7,714 bases of DNA from an uncultured Streptococcus sp. (GTDB lineage: Bacteria; Bacillota; Bacilli; Lactobacillales; Streptococcaceae). Each line of letters begins with the position of its first letter. Position 1 is the first letter of the stretch. The stretch is from positions 1 through 7,714 of the forward strand of contig CABREZ010000071.1 in NCBI GenBank assembly GCA_902470035.1, in the 5' to 3' direction. Below, piece by piece: positions 1-6,187 of the stretch. The position numbers were made by a program, and so were the translations under genes. The notes beneath the pieces are model-generated. The model saw only the letters and a list, made by a program, of their open reading frames with translations. It did no database searches and had not been told where the DNA came from.

Positions 1-131
1 GACTGAGCGGAAACATTGACCTTCCTAGTAGGATCCTTTTCCTGCTTCTTACGAAATTTCGCTAATTGGGCCGGCTGAGTAGCATAAATGATGTTGACAT
101 CCACTAGGCGACGAACCATCTTAAGACGCAT
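1..131 (-). CDS. ABC transporter membrane subunit, N-terminal fragment (runs off window)
   Basis: Only the first 43 codons are visible; the gene continues past base 1. The likely start is the ATG at 131-129, because a strong AGAGGTGA ribosome binding site lies 6 nt before it, inside the end of the ATPase gene. A second in-frame ATG at 119-117 lacks such a site. The visible peptide (MRLKMVRRLVDVNII...) is rich in Lys and Arg and contains no membrane span yet, which fits a cytoplasmic N-terminal tail under the positive-inside rule. The 11-bp overlap with the upstream ATPase gene suggests translational coupling and a shared complex. Calling it the permease is inference from position and coupling, since no transmembrane helix is in view. 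It could instead be an accessory protein of the same operon. Confidence 0.6.
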   Translation of the reverse strand, partial: MRLKMVRRLVDVNIIYATQPAQLAKFRKKQEKDPTRKVNVSAQ

Positions 132-864
132 CTGGACTCACCTCTTCTCTTCGACCAGCCAGTCCAAGATAGATGGACTCTAGGCTTTGTTCTGGGTGTT
201 GCCCCTTCAACTCCTCGATGGTGCCATAAAAGATGAGGTTCCCTTTCTTCAGGATGGCAATCTTATCACAGAGTTGCTCTGCTACTTCGAGGACATGTGT
301 AGAGAAGATGACAGTGTTGCCCTTATCCGCATGCTCCCGCATCATCTGCTTCAAGTCGTAAGAGGCTTGGGGATCCAAACCAGTCATGGGCTCATCTAGA
401 ACCCAGATGTCTGGATCAGATAGTAGAGCTCCGATAACAAATACCTTCTGGCGCATTCCATGAGAGAAAGACTCAATGACTTCATAGCGATGACTAGTAA
501 AGTCAAAAAGGTGGAGCAAATGATCCAAGCGCTGATCACATTCCTGCTGGCTCATATCATAGGACGTGGCAACCAACTCCCAAAATTCATTGGCCGTTAA
601 ACGAAGAAAGAGATCTGGTGAATCAGCTACATAGCCAATTTTCTTCTTTATTTCTAGGCGATTGCTATAGAGGTCCTTTCCATCTACTAGGATGCTACCG
701 GTCGTTGGGGTGATGACACTGACTAGGCTCTTAATGGTCGTTGATTTTCCGGCTCCATTATGGCCAATCAAGCCGACAATTTGCCCATCTTCAATGGTCA
801 GATTCAAGTGGTTCAATGCCAGATGACCATCGTAATCTTTTGTGACTCCTTGAAATTCAATCAT
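121..864 (-). CDS. ABC transporter ATP-binding protein (EcsA/YtrB-like)
   Basis: A complete 247-residue single-domain nucleotide-binding subunit that would power an ABC transporter at the inner face of the membrane. Visible motifs are Walker A GHNGAGKST (34-42), signature FSHGMRQK (133-140), Walker B ending in LDE (156-158), the D-loop region TGLDP (161-165) and the switch His in STH (190). The signature is the SHGM variant of exporter-type ATPases rather than LSGGQ. The Q-loop position reads YVADSPDLF, without the usual Gln. Both variants are common in the EcsA/CcmA-like group and do not imply inactivity. The ATG at 864 has AAGGAG 5 nt upstream. The gene follows its own promoter and overlaps the next gene by 11 bp. 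The substrate cannot be told; a heterodimeric exporter or a membrane-stress function are both possible. Confidence 0.93.
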   Translation of the reverse strand: MIEFQGVTKDYDGHLALNHLNLTIEDGQIVGLIGHNGAGKSTTIKSLVSVITPTTGSILVDGKDLYSNRLEIKKKIGYVADSPDLFLRLTANEFWELVATSYDMSQQECDQRLDHLLHLFDFTSHRYEVIESFSHGMRQKVFVIGALLSDPDIWVLDEPMTGLDPQASYDLKQMMREHADKGNTVIFSTHVLEVAEQLCDKIAILKKGNLIFYGTIEELKGQHPEQSLESIYLGLAGRREEVSPDAS

Positions 865-926
865 AGATTCTCCTTCTCCTATTCCACTTCTCTAATAAAA
901 GAAAATGGTTTATTCATATTGCCTAT

Positions 927-955
927 ATTTTATTCCTCTTTTCCTCTTTTGTCAA
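927..955 (-). promoter_or_regulatory. Sigma-A type promoter for the ABC operon
   Basis: On the minus strand a perfect -35 TTGACA (955-950) is followed by exactly 17 nt and a -10 TAAAAT (932-927, five of six matches). It lies in the 106-bp gap between the M20 gene and the ATPase gene, 63 nt before the ATPase start. It indicates that the ABC genes can be transcribed independently of the peptidase genes. No clear terminator precedes it, so read-through from upstream is also possible. Confidence 0.8.
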
Positions 956-970
956 TGGAAAACTCAAGTA

Positions 971-2599
971 TTAAAGCAATTCCTCAAAACGGTAGAGAAG
1001 GCCAAATAGATAGTTAGGGATGGTCTCCAGGAGATCCTCCCTAAAGACCCGCTCCCCTCTTTGATGGAGTTCCTTGCCCCAAGGCCCTAAATTGACCGCA
1101 GGCACTTGGATCTGTGCAATATTTTCAAGATCCAACTCGTAGACTTGAGAAGGGGTCGCCAAACTATCCAAGACAACCTGATAGCTTGATAGGTCTCTCT
1201 CCAAGGCGCAATAACTGGTGTCACAAATGCCCATGAAGTATTCCTCCACCTTCAGGCTCAGGCCGCGTCTTTCTAAATAGTGGCGGTAATCATCTACAAG
1301 GATACCAATTTTTAGGCTGGTATTCGGTAAAGACCGACAATTCATAGAAGGGTAATAAGGTGGAGCAAAGCCAATGACAACTAATGGAGATTTCTCACCT
1401 AGGAAGTTTAAGTAACCTTGAATCTGCTGGATGGCAATGGCCTGATAGCCGACTCCGGCTAAGAAATCTTTGTGGGCTCTTTGCGCACACTGGTCTTGGA
1501 AGCTTGAAAATCCTTCCTTCATTTGGCAACAATCCAGCAATTCTTGATAGCTAATCACCCTTGGCTGAGAGATCACATGGTCTTGTCCTGCTTGGTCCTG
1601 GAGGGACAGGTATTTGACATAAAACTCATCGACCGCTTCCTGGCTCAACTCTTTGATGCGTTGCAACAATTCTTGAGGGGTCTTTTTCAGATGCAGCACA
1701 CTGAAATAGCCAGCAGCATGAAGGACAGTCGATACATCATATTGATCCTTCAAATCTCGTAGATAAGACCAAGAAGGAAGAGGAGATTGCTCTCCCATCG
1801 CTTGGTCGGATAGGTCTGGATGGAGGTCCAATTTCGATGCGACTGCTATTAGGAGAGAGAGGGCGTTGATTCCTTTGAGAGGCTCCTTCATGTGGGATAA
1901 GACTCCCTGGGTGACGACGACTGGCATGAGCTTGCCGACCGTTCCGATGTGCAGGACCTTCTCCTTGTCACTAGTGGCTTCAAAAGGCTCTGAATCCACC
2001 GCTAAGACATAATCCAAGTCAAACTCTTCTTTTAACCGACAAAGTAGGCCCAAGGCTCCTCTCATCCCACGTGAATAGGACTCCTCATCTCCCACGGAAA
2101 GGTAGAGGAGATTGACCTGCCCCCCTTCTGAATCGGAGGCGTAGGCTTCTAAGACACCCAGCTGAAGTGCCAAGGCCGCCTTCATGTCACAAGAACCTCG
2201 TCCGAATTGCCATTTGCAAGAATCTAGGTCCTCCTGCATTTCTGATCGAAAATCAATGCCCTTCAAGGCTTGAACTAGCGCCTCGGAATCCAAGGCTATA
2301 GGGGCTAGGGGACCGTAATCTTCTAAATCTACCGTATCGTGGTGGTGAAAAAGGATCACTGTCTTTTTCTTGCCTTTATCGACCAAGGCCCAATTGACAC
2401 TGCGATGAAGATGGTCATTGGGAAGAGGGTAGCGACCAAAGTGGTGGGGGTGAGTCTTAAAATATGGAATAGACCCAATTCGTTGGTCTAGATAGTCTTC
2501 TATCTCCCTTTCTGTATCGGTATTGGTAAAGCTCGGTATGGACATTGCCTCATGAAAAATGGTGGCGATTTGTTCTTGGAAATGCTCTATGGATCTCAA
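971..2599 (-). CDS. RocB-like M20 family metallopeptidase
   Basis: A 542-residue cytosolic protein, no signal peptide, of the M20/ArgE-DapE-CPG2 zinc hydrolase superfamily. Its length and architecture fit the RocB branch (B. subtilis RocB is of similar size) rather than the roughly 400-residue classical members. Visible active-site elements are HHD in FHHHDTVD (His86, Asp88), GRGSCDMK with bridging Asp138, DEES with the expected catalytic Glu172 and metal ligand Glu173, VDSEP with Asp202, a lid-domain His in GVLSHMKEP (236), and the C-terminal ligand His512 in GPWGKELH. All expected metal-site residues appear present, so it is probably active. RocB is linked by name to arginine utilisation, but its reaction is not established. 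A dipeptidase or deacylase role is inference, encouraged by the surface Xaa-Pro peptidase gene 64 bp upstream. The start is TTG, chosen on the ribosome binding site. Confidence 0.9.
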   Translation of the reverse strand: MRSIEHFQEQIATIFHEAMSIPSFTNTDTEREIEDYLDQRIGSIPYFKTHPHHFGRYPLPNDHLHRSVNWALVDKGKKKTVILFHHHDTVDLEDYGPLAPIALDSEALVQALKGIDFRSEMQEDLDSCKWQFGRGSCDMKAALALQLGVLEAYASDSEGGQVNLLYLSVGDEESYSRGMRGALGLLCRLKEEFDLDYVLAVDSEPFEATSDKEKVLHIGTVGKLMPVVVTQGVLSHMKEPLKGINALSLLIAVASKLDLHPDLSDQAMGEQSPLPSWSYLRDLKDQYDVSTVLHAAGYFSVLHLKKTPQELLQRIKELSQEAVDEFYVKYLSLQDQAGQDHVISQPRVISYQELLDCCQMKEGFSSFQDQCAQRAHKDFLAGVGYQAIAIQQIQGYLNFLGEKSPLVVIGFAPPYYPSMNCRSLPNTSLKIGILVDDYRHYLERRGLSLKVEEYFMGICDTSYCALERDLSSYQVVLDSLATPSQVYELDLENIAQIQVPAVNLGPWGKELHQRGERVFREDLLETIPNYLFGLLYRFEELL

Positions 2600-2605
2600 T
2601 GGAAG

Positions 2606-2612
2606 CCTCCTT
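2606..2612 (-). promoter_or_regulatory. Ribosome binding site fixing a TTG start for the M20 gene
   Basis: AAGGAGG lies 6 nt upstream of TTG at 2599-2597. No in-frame ATG or GTG occurs between this TTG and the upstream in-frame stop. The next in-frame ATG is codon 19, already inside the conserved N-terminal region, so TTG is the best start. Confidence 0.85.
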
Positions 2613-2636
2613 CTGATGGACTGGATCCTTTTTTTC

Positions 2637-2654
2637 TATCACCCTTTGGCGATA
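2637..2654. repeat. Short hairpin between the two peptidase genes
   Basis: TATCACC and GGCGATA flank a 4-nt loop. On the minus strand this folds as TATCGCC-AAAG-GGTGATA, a 7-bp stem with one G-U pair, beginning 9 nt after the stop codon of the surface peptidase. It is followed by an A-run, not a U-run, in the transcribed direction, so it does not look like an intrinsic terminator. It could be an mRNA stability or processing element, or chance. Confidence 0.45.
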
Positions 2655-2663
2655 AGTCTGACA

Positions 2664-5600
2664 TTATTGATCTTCTTTGCGACGGTAGACAACTTTCCAC
2701 AAGCTAGTAGCAAGTACGGTTAACAAGCCATAAACTGTCCAGATATTTGCTGATTCCCCAGTTTCAGGCAAGTGAGCTTCACTTTCTTGACTGGTAGATT
2801 TATTTGCCTGTGTCAATTGAGCGATTTCTGCTTTTTGTTCCTGACGGAAATTCATTGGATCCCGTCCGACTGGTGGTTGTTGGTCTGGATGGGTAGCCAA
2901 ATCCTTACCTCCATCTTCTCCTGTTGGTTCTTTCTGTGCGATTGGGAGGATCCGGTCTGCTAACCTTGCATATTCGGTATCTTTTTCACTTGGTTGGTAG
3001 CGGAATAAGAGTGACCGACTAGCTTCGACAGTTGGGATGGTTGTTGAAATAGAGTCTGTCTTGAAGGTCACTTCATATGGATCCGCAAAGTAGATATAAT
3101 CCGGATCATAGGTGTGTAGGCTCAAGACCAGACGATGACCTTTTTTCACTGTATACAAGTTTGGCTGCAAGTACATGGTATAATCATGAAATTCATTTTC
3201 TTTCACATCGATAGACTGACTAGAGCTAGCAGAGTCATAACGTGAAGCTGGATTGGCCAAATTCCTCCAACCACGCGCAATCACGACACTCTTGACCTTG
3301 TGAGTGGTATAGCGTTTGAGAGGTAGAGTCTCAAGATTGCTGCCGTTCCAGTAGCCTGTCTCATCGATGGTTTCTTTTTCCAGTGTGCGCGTGCTGTAAC
3401 CATCTTTGTCATAGGTGATTTCTTCCTTGACCACATCAAATTCTTCGTCTGCGACATCCATCAGGGTCGCACTGACATGAGCATGCTTCTTGTCTCCTTT
3501 GACAAAAGCTGCGCTAAAATGTACCGGAATATGACCTTTGATGGTCGTATCTTGGTCAACGGTTGCTGCATAGGAAGCTGCTACTTCGGAAGAATGGAAG
3601 GCCGCATCCTGGTTACGTGTGGTCCAATTGTTTCCCGTGCCATAGTAATCACCCGTCACCGTTACCTCTTCACGCTTAGAGTAGATCCGACCTGAGATAG
3701 CTTGATCCGTATCCCATTTGTCAAAACGGTGCCACTTGCTAGGATCCAGATTGTCCTGAGCTGTTACTTGCGGGAGGTTTTCAATGCCATTTTCGATACC
3801 GTAGAGGTAATGGCTATACCAGAGGTTCATCAGGTCATTAAAGGCTTGTCCTGCCACTTCTGTTCCTGACCAACGAGTGGATGGATAGATGTGATTGCCT
3901 TGGTGGAGCAAGACCTTGGGATCAATCCCTGCCTTCTTGAAGGCTTGAACCATTAATTCGAAATGTTTAGGCTTGACGTTATCATCATTGAGCCCTTGGA
4001 TAATGAGAGGGGCCGCCTTTAAATTGCTTGCATTTAAGGTGTAGTCGCGTTTGGTATATTCTTCGTTGTAATTATGACCATCCTTGTGTTGGAGTTCATT
4101 GAGCTTGGTGATATAGGCTGCATAGTAATCCTTAACCTTGTCCCAATCCTCCTTATCTAGGATACGACCAGAGGTATAGACAGATAACCAGGAAAGGTCA
4201 TTGGAAGCTCCTGTATCAAGGGGAGATCCTTGGCTGTTAAAATGGTCATACCAACTGGCAATCCCTGCTGCTGGTACAATGGTCTTGAGCCCTTCCACAC
4301 CAGTAGACGCTACACCAAATGTCGTCGTACCTGCCCAAGACAAGCCTGTCATGGCGACATTGCCGTTGGACCAGTCTGCCTTGACTTCGTGGTTGCTAGT
4401 CTTATCAGAGTAGGCTTTTCGTTTGCCGTTAAGCCACTCCACGATATTCTTGTAAGCTGCCACTTCAAGGTCTGAGCCGGTCGTATTGATTCCGTCTGAT
4501 CCTTTTGATCCCAAACCACTACTGGTCACCACTGCATAGCCACGAACCAAGTAGTAATTGTACCAGTTGAGATTTTCATAGTCATAGTGTGTATAGCCAT
4601 CCGAGCTTTCACGAGGATTGACATAGTACCATTCTTTTGGATTGGTCGCTTTGGCTACTTCTTCTGTCGTAACCGTTTTACTGGCTTGGCGTTTGGCAGG
4701 TGTTTCATAGAGCTTGGCCATCTCGAAGTTTCCACCTTCTTTCAGGCCAATCCCTTCTAAAGTCCGCTCTTCGGTCGTCCCTGTTACATAAGGGCTAGCT
4801 TCAAAGATACTGGCAGCCTTATAGTCCCCATTGACAGCAGCTTTTGGCACCTGTACAAAGGTCTTGACCAAGTCAGGCTTGCCATCTCCATCCGTATCAT
4901 AGTCAGTTTCAACATAGACAATATAGCGGACAATGTCACTCTTATCATAGGAATAATGCTCAATATCATCCCCAGGTGAAAATGGGAAAATCGGCTGTGC
5001 TCGTCCATTCAAAAAGAGAGGTTCCTTCCGCTCTGCTCTGTATGCAGTATGGAGTTTTTTTGCCACTTCCACCATGCTGGAGAGATCCGTAACTGGAGCA
5101 GAACCCTCCACTCCCTCCTTGACCATTCCTAAGCTCTTAGCAAATGCCAATCGATCTTTATCGGTAGTTCCGACTTGATTCTCTTTGGTCGAAGCCCAGT
5201 TCAAGAGCTGATTGACAGCATCTATCAAAGTAGCTTCCTTCTTCACATCTTGCTCGGCTACTGGTTGACCCGTCACTTCTGAAAGTTCTCCTAGGGTCAC
5301 CTTAGGAGCGTTAGAAACAGGCGATGGATTTTTCTCGGCAACAGGTAGTTCTGCTGACTGAGGAGCATCACTAGAAGGCTTGACTGAGGCTTTCTCTGTA
5401 GCAACAGTCTCCTTGGTCGCAGGAGATTCATTTTCGCTTGTCGTCTTAGTCGTTGTAGGATCTGTCTCAGCAGTCGTTTGGTCCAAGCTTGTCTGACTAG
5501 CAGGATCCTCCTTAGGAGAGAGTTCACTGCTTGCTGGAACTTCATTTGAAACAGTAGAAGCTTCTGCTGTACTTGGCTGTCCCACATGAGAGGTTAAGGC

Positions 5601-5711
5601 TGGTTCTTGACTATTCGCAGTCACTTCTTCAGCCTGGACATGACGCGCCAAAATAACTGGACTTATTAATAAACTTGCAAACACAATCGAAACAATGGTT
5701 GATTTTTTCAT
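2664..5711 (-). CDS. LPXTG cell-wall-anchored Xaa-Pro dipeptidyl-peptidase (S15 family)
   Basis: A surface serine peptidase expected to cut Xaa-Pro dipeptides from the N-terminus of proline-rich peptides. Numbering is from the ATG at 5711, giving 1015 residues. In order: Sec signal peptide with cleavage predicted after VQA (27); Ser/Thr/Pro/Glu-rich stalk to about 135; a helical segment about 158-228; a DTDGDG acidic calcium-loop-like motif (272-277); the S15 alpha/beta-hydrolase domain with nucleophile Ser458 in GLSWAG, Asp576 in GLNDDN and His607 in GNHIYP; a C-terminal beta-rich PepX_C-like domain to about 905; a spacer; LPETG (981-985), a hydrophobic helix and a basic tail. Triad spacing matches lactococcal PepX. 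It is distinct from the cytosolic PepX of about 760 residues. An upstream in-frame TTG at 5717 is rejected because AAGGAG sits 7 nt before the ATG but 1 nt from the TTG. Probably co-transcribed with the M20 gene. Confidence 0.93.
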   Translation of the reverse strand: MKKSTIVSIVFASLLISPVILARHVQAEEVTANSQEPALTSHVGQPSTAEASTVSNEVPASSELSPKEDPASQTSLDQTTAETDPTTTKTTSENESPATKETVATEKASVKPSSDAPQSAELPVAEKNPSPVSNAPKVTLGELSEVTGQPVAEQDVKKEATLIDAVNQLLNWASTKENQVGTTDKDRLAFAKSLGMVKEGVEGSAPVTDLSSMVEVAKKLHTAYRAERKEPLFLNGRAQPIFPFSPGDDIEHYSYDKSDIVRYIVYVETDYDTDGDGKPDLVKTFVQVPKAAVNGDYKAASIFEASPYVTGTTEERTLEGIGLKEGGNFEMAKLYETPAKRQASKTVTTEEVAKATNPKEWYYVNPRESSDGYTHYDYENLNWYNYYLVRGYAVVTSSGLGSKGSDGINTTGSDLEVAAYKNIVEWLNGKRKAYSDKTSNHEVKADWSNGNVAMTGLSWAGTTTFGVASTGVEGLKTIVPAAGIASWYDHFNSQGSPLDTGASNDLSWLSVYTSGRILDKEDWDKVKDYYAAYITKLNELQHKDGHNYNEEYTKRDYTLNASNLKAAPLIIQGLNDDNVKPKHFELMVQAFKKAGIDPKVLLHQGNHIYPSTRWSGTEVAGQAFNDLMNLWYSHYLYGIENGIENLPQVTAQDNLDPSKWHRFDKWDTDQAISGRIYSKREEVTVTGDYYGTGNNWTTRNQDAAFHSSEVAASYAATVDQDTTIKGHIPVHFSAAFVKGDKKHAHVSATLMDVADEEFDVVKEEITYDKDGYSTRTLEKETIDETGYWNGSNLETLPLKRYTTHKVKSVVIARGWRNLANPASRYDSASSSQSIDVKENEFHDYTMYLQPNLYTVKKGHRLVLSLHTYDPDYIYFADPYEVTFKTDSISTTIPTVEASRSLLFRYQPSEKDTEYARLADRILPIAQKEPTGEDGGKDLATHPDQQPPVGRDPMNFRQEQKAEIAQLTQANKSTSQESEAHLPETGESANIWTVYGLLTVLATSLWKVVYRRKEDQ

Positions 5712-5718
5712 ATACAAA

Positions 5719-5724
5719 CTCCTT
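5719..5724 (-). promoter_or_regulatory. Ribosome binding site of the surface peptidase
   Basis: AAGGAG with 7 nt to the ATG at 5711-5709. This spacing selects the ATG over the TTG two codons upstream and sets the signal peptide to begin MKKSTIV. Confidence 0.85.
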
Positions 5725-5742
5725 AAAAAAGCGTAGTTTTGA

Positions 5743-5762
5743 GTCGTTTTAACCGAAACGAC
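5743..5762. repeat. Inverted repeat before the surface peptidase gene
   Basis: Perfect 7-bp arms GTCGTTT and AAACGAC with a 6-nt centre, about 31 bp upstream of the peptidase ATG. It would form a hairpin in the 5' untranslated mRNA, or serve as an operator for a dimeric regulator. It lacks a U-tract on either strand in the useful direction, so it is not a terminator. Confidence 0.5.
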
Positions 5763-5834
5763 AAAAAATAGACAAAATCATTCTTTAATAGATACAGTAA
5801 AAACGAACCCTCCTTTCAACAACAGCATCTCCTC

Positions 5835-5907
5835 CTGTCAGCAAGCTAGTTTTCCTCTTATCTGGTAGTCAGCTAGCTTTCAAACAGGATAACAACTTAA
5901 CTGACAG
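5835..5907. repeat. Nested inverted repeats in the peptidase leader
   Basis: Outer arms CTGTCAG (5835-5841) and CTGACAG (5901-5907) enclose inner arms AAGCTAG (5843-5849) and CTAGCTT (5873-5879). The inner stem extends to 9 bp if one G-U pair is allowed. The left arms are separated by a single base. Short stems like these can occur by chance; an RNA role is inference. Confidence 0.4.
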
Positions 5908-5940
5908 CAGGGAAGATCCTACAGACATTCCTTCCTGTCA
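5902..5940. repeat. Bulged hairpin overlapping the nested repeats
   Basis: TGACAG (5902-5907) can pair with CTGTCA (5935-5940), and GAAG (5912-5915) with CTTC (5931-5934), leaving a 4-nt bulge and a 15-nt loop. Six bases (5902-5907) are shared with the outer stem of 5835-5907, so the two folds exclude each other. Confidence 0.4.
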
Positions 5941-6030
5941 ATCAAATGATGGAGACACTTCTTCGGCTTATAGTCTCTTTTTAGACAGATTGAGCCCACT
6001 TGAACAAAACCGAAAAAAATAGTTCCTATT

Positions 6031-6060
6031 CATGAGGGCAAATTCCCCATTTTTCTCATG
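6031..6060. repeat. Inverted repeat upstream of the amylase promoter
   Basis: Perfect 6-bp arms CATGAG (6031-6036) and CTCATG (6055-6060) flank an 18-bp centre that contains GGC..CCCC-like pairing potential. It lies about 68 bp upstream of the amylase -35 element. It may be a regulator site or chance. Confidence 0.3.
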
Positions 6061-6127
6061 CGAGAGCTCGGTTCCAGTCCATTTATCCTTAATCCAATAA
6101 AGACAGCGTTTTCGAGAGCATAAACCT

Positions 6128-6156
6128 TTGCCCTATCCTTTCATTTTTGGTAAAAT
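6128..6156 (+). promoter_or_regulatory. Extended -10 promoter of the alpha-amylase gene
   Basis: A -10 TAAAAT (6151-6156) is preceded by TGG, giving an extended -10. A weak -35 TTGCCC (6128-6133) sits 17 nt upstream of it. The amylase ATG follows 31 nt after the -10. The ribosome binding site is weak (AAAGATGAG-like, no clear GGAGG), unlike the strong ones on the minus strand. Confidence 0.65.
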
Positions 6157-6187
6157 AAAGCATTAATTCACGAAAGATGAGAAACAA

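Larger units (their letters stand above)
5712..6187. other. Divergent intergenic region of 476 bp
   Basis: This separates the minus-strand surface peptidase from the plus-strand amylase and has no convincing protein gene. The right end carries the amylase promoter (6128-6156). The left part holds several short complementary segments, described separately, and two very small minus-strand ORFs. I found no strong promoter for the peptidase. Candidates are TTGAAA at 5818-5813 with a poor -10 (TGTATC) after 17 nt, and a perfect TTGACA at 5941-5936 with a poor -10. No transposon ends, tRNA or recognised riboswitch core are visible. Confidence 0.7.

Noticed and set aside
4784..5587. Minus-strand alternative-frame ORFs of 74 and 96 codons inside the surface peptidase gene
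   Set aside because: They lie in another frame of a gene with clear domains, have low-complexity composition and lack good start signals.
5712..5717. TTG start at 5717 for the surface peptidase, two codons upstream of the ATG
   Set aside because: The AAGGAG site leaves only 1 nt to this TTG but 7 nt to the ATG at 5711.
5808..5842. CCTCC-rich plus-strand stretch resembling the anti-SD loops of CiaR-controlled small RNAs
   Set aside because: There is no TTTAAG-N5-TTTAAG CiaR box and no good plus-strand promoter nearby.
5951..5982. GAGAC/GTCTC hairpin followed by five Ts on the plus strand, terminator-like
   Set aside because: The stem is only 5 bp with a 16-nt loop, and there is no plus-strand gene before it to terminate.
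5946..5984. 12-codon plus-strand ORF starting ATGATG
   Set aside because: It has no ribosome binding site and no context; its length is as expected by chance.
6101..6114. CcpA cre-like site (AGACAGCGTTTTCG) just upstream of the amylase -35
   Set aside because: It has three mismatches to the core consensus, including positions expected to be conserved. Carbon control of the gene is plausible, but this site is too weak to annotate.
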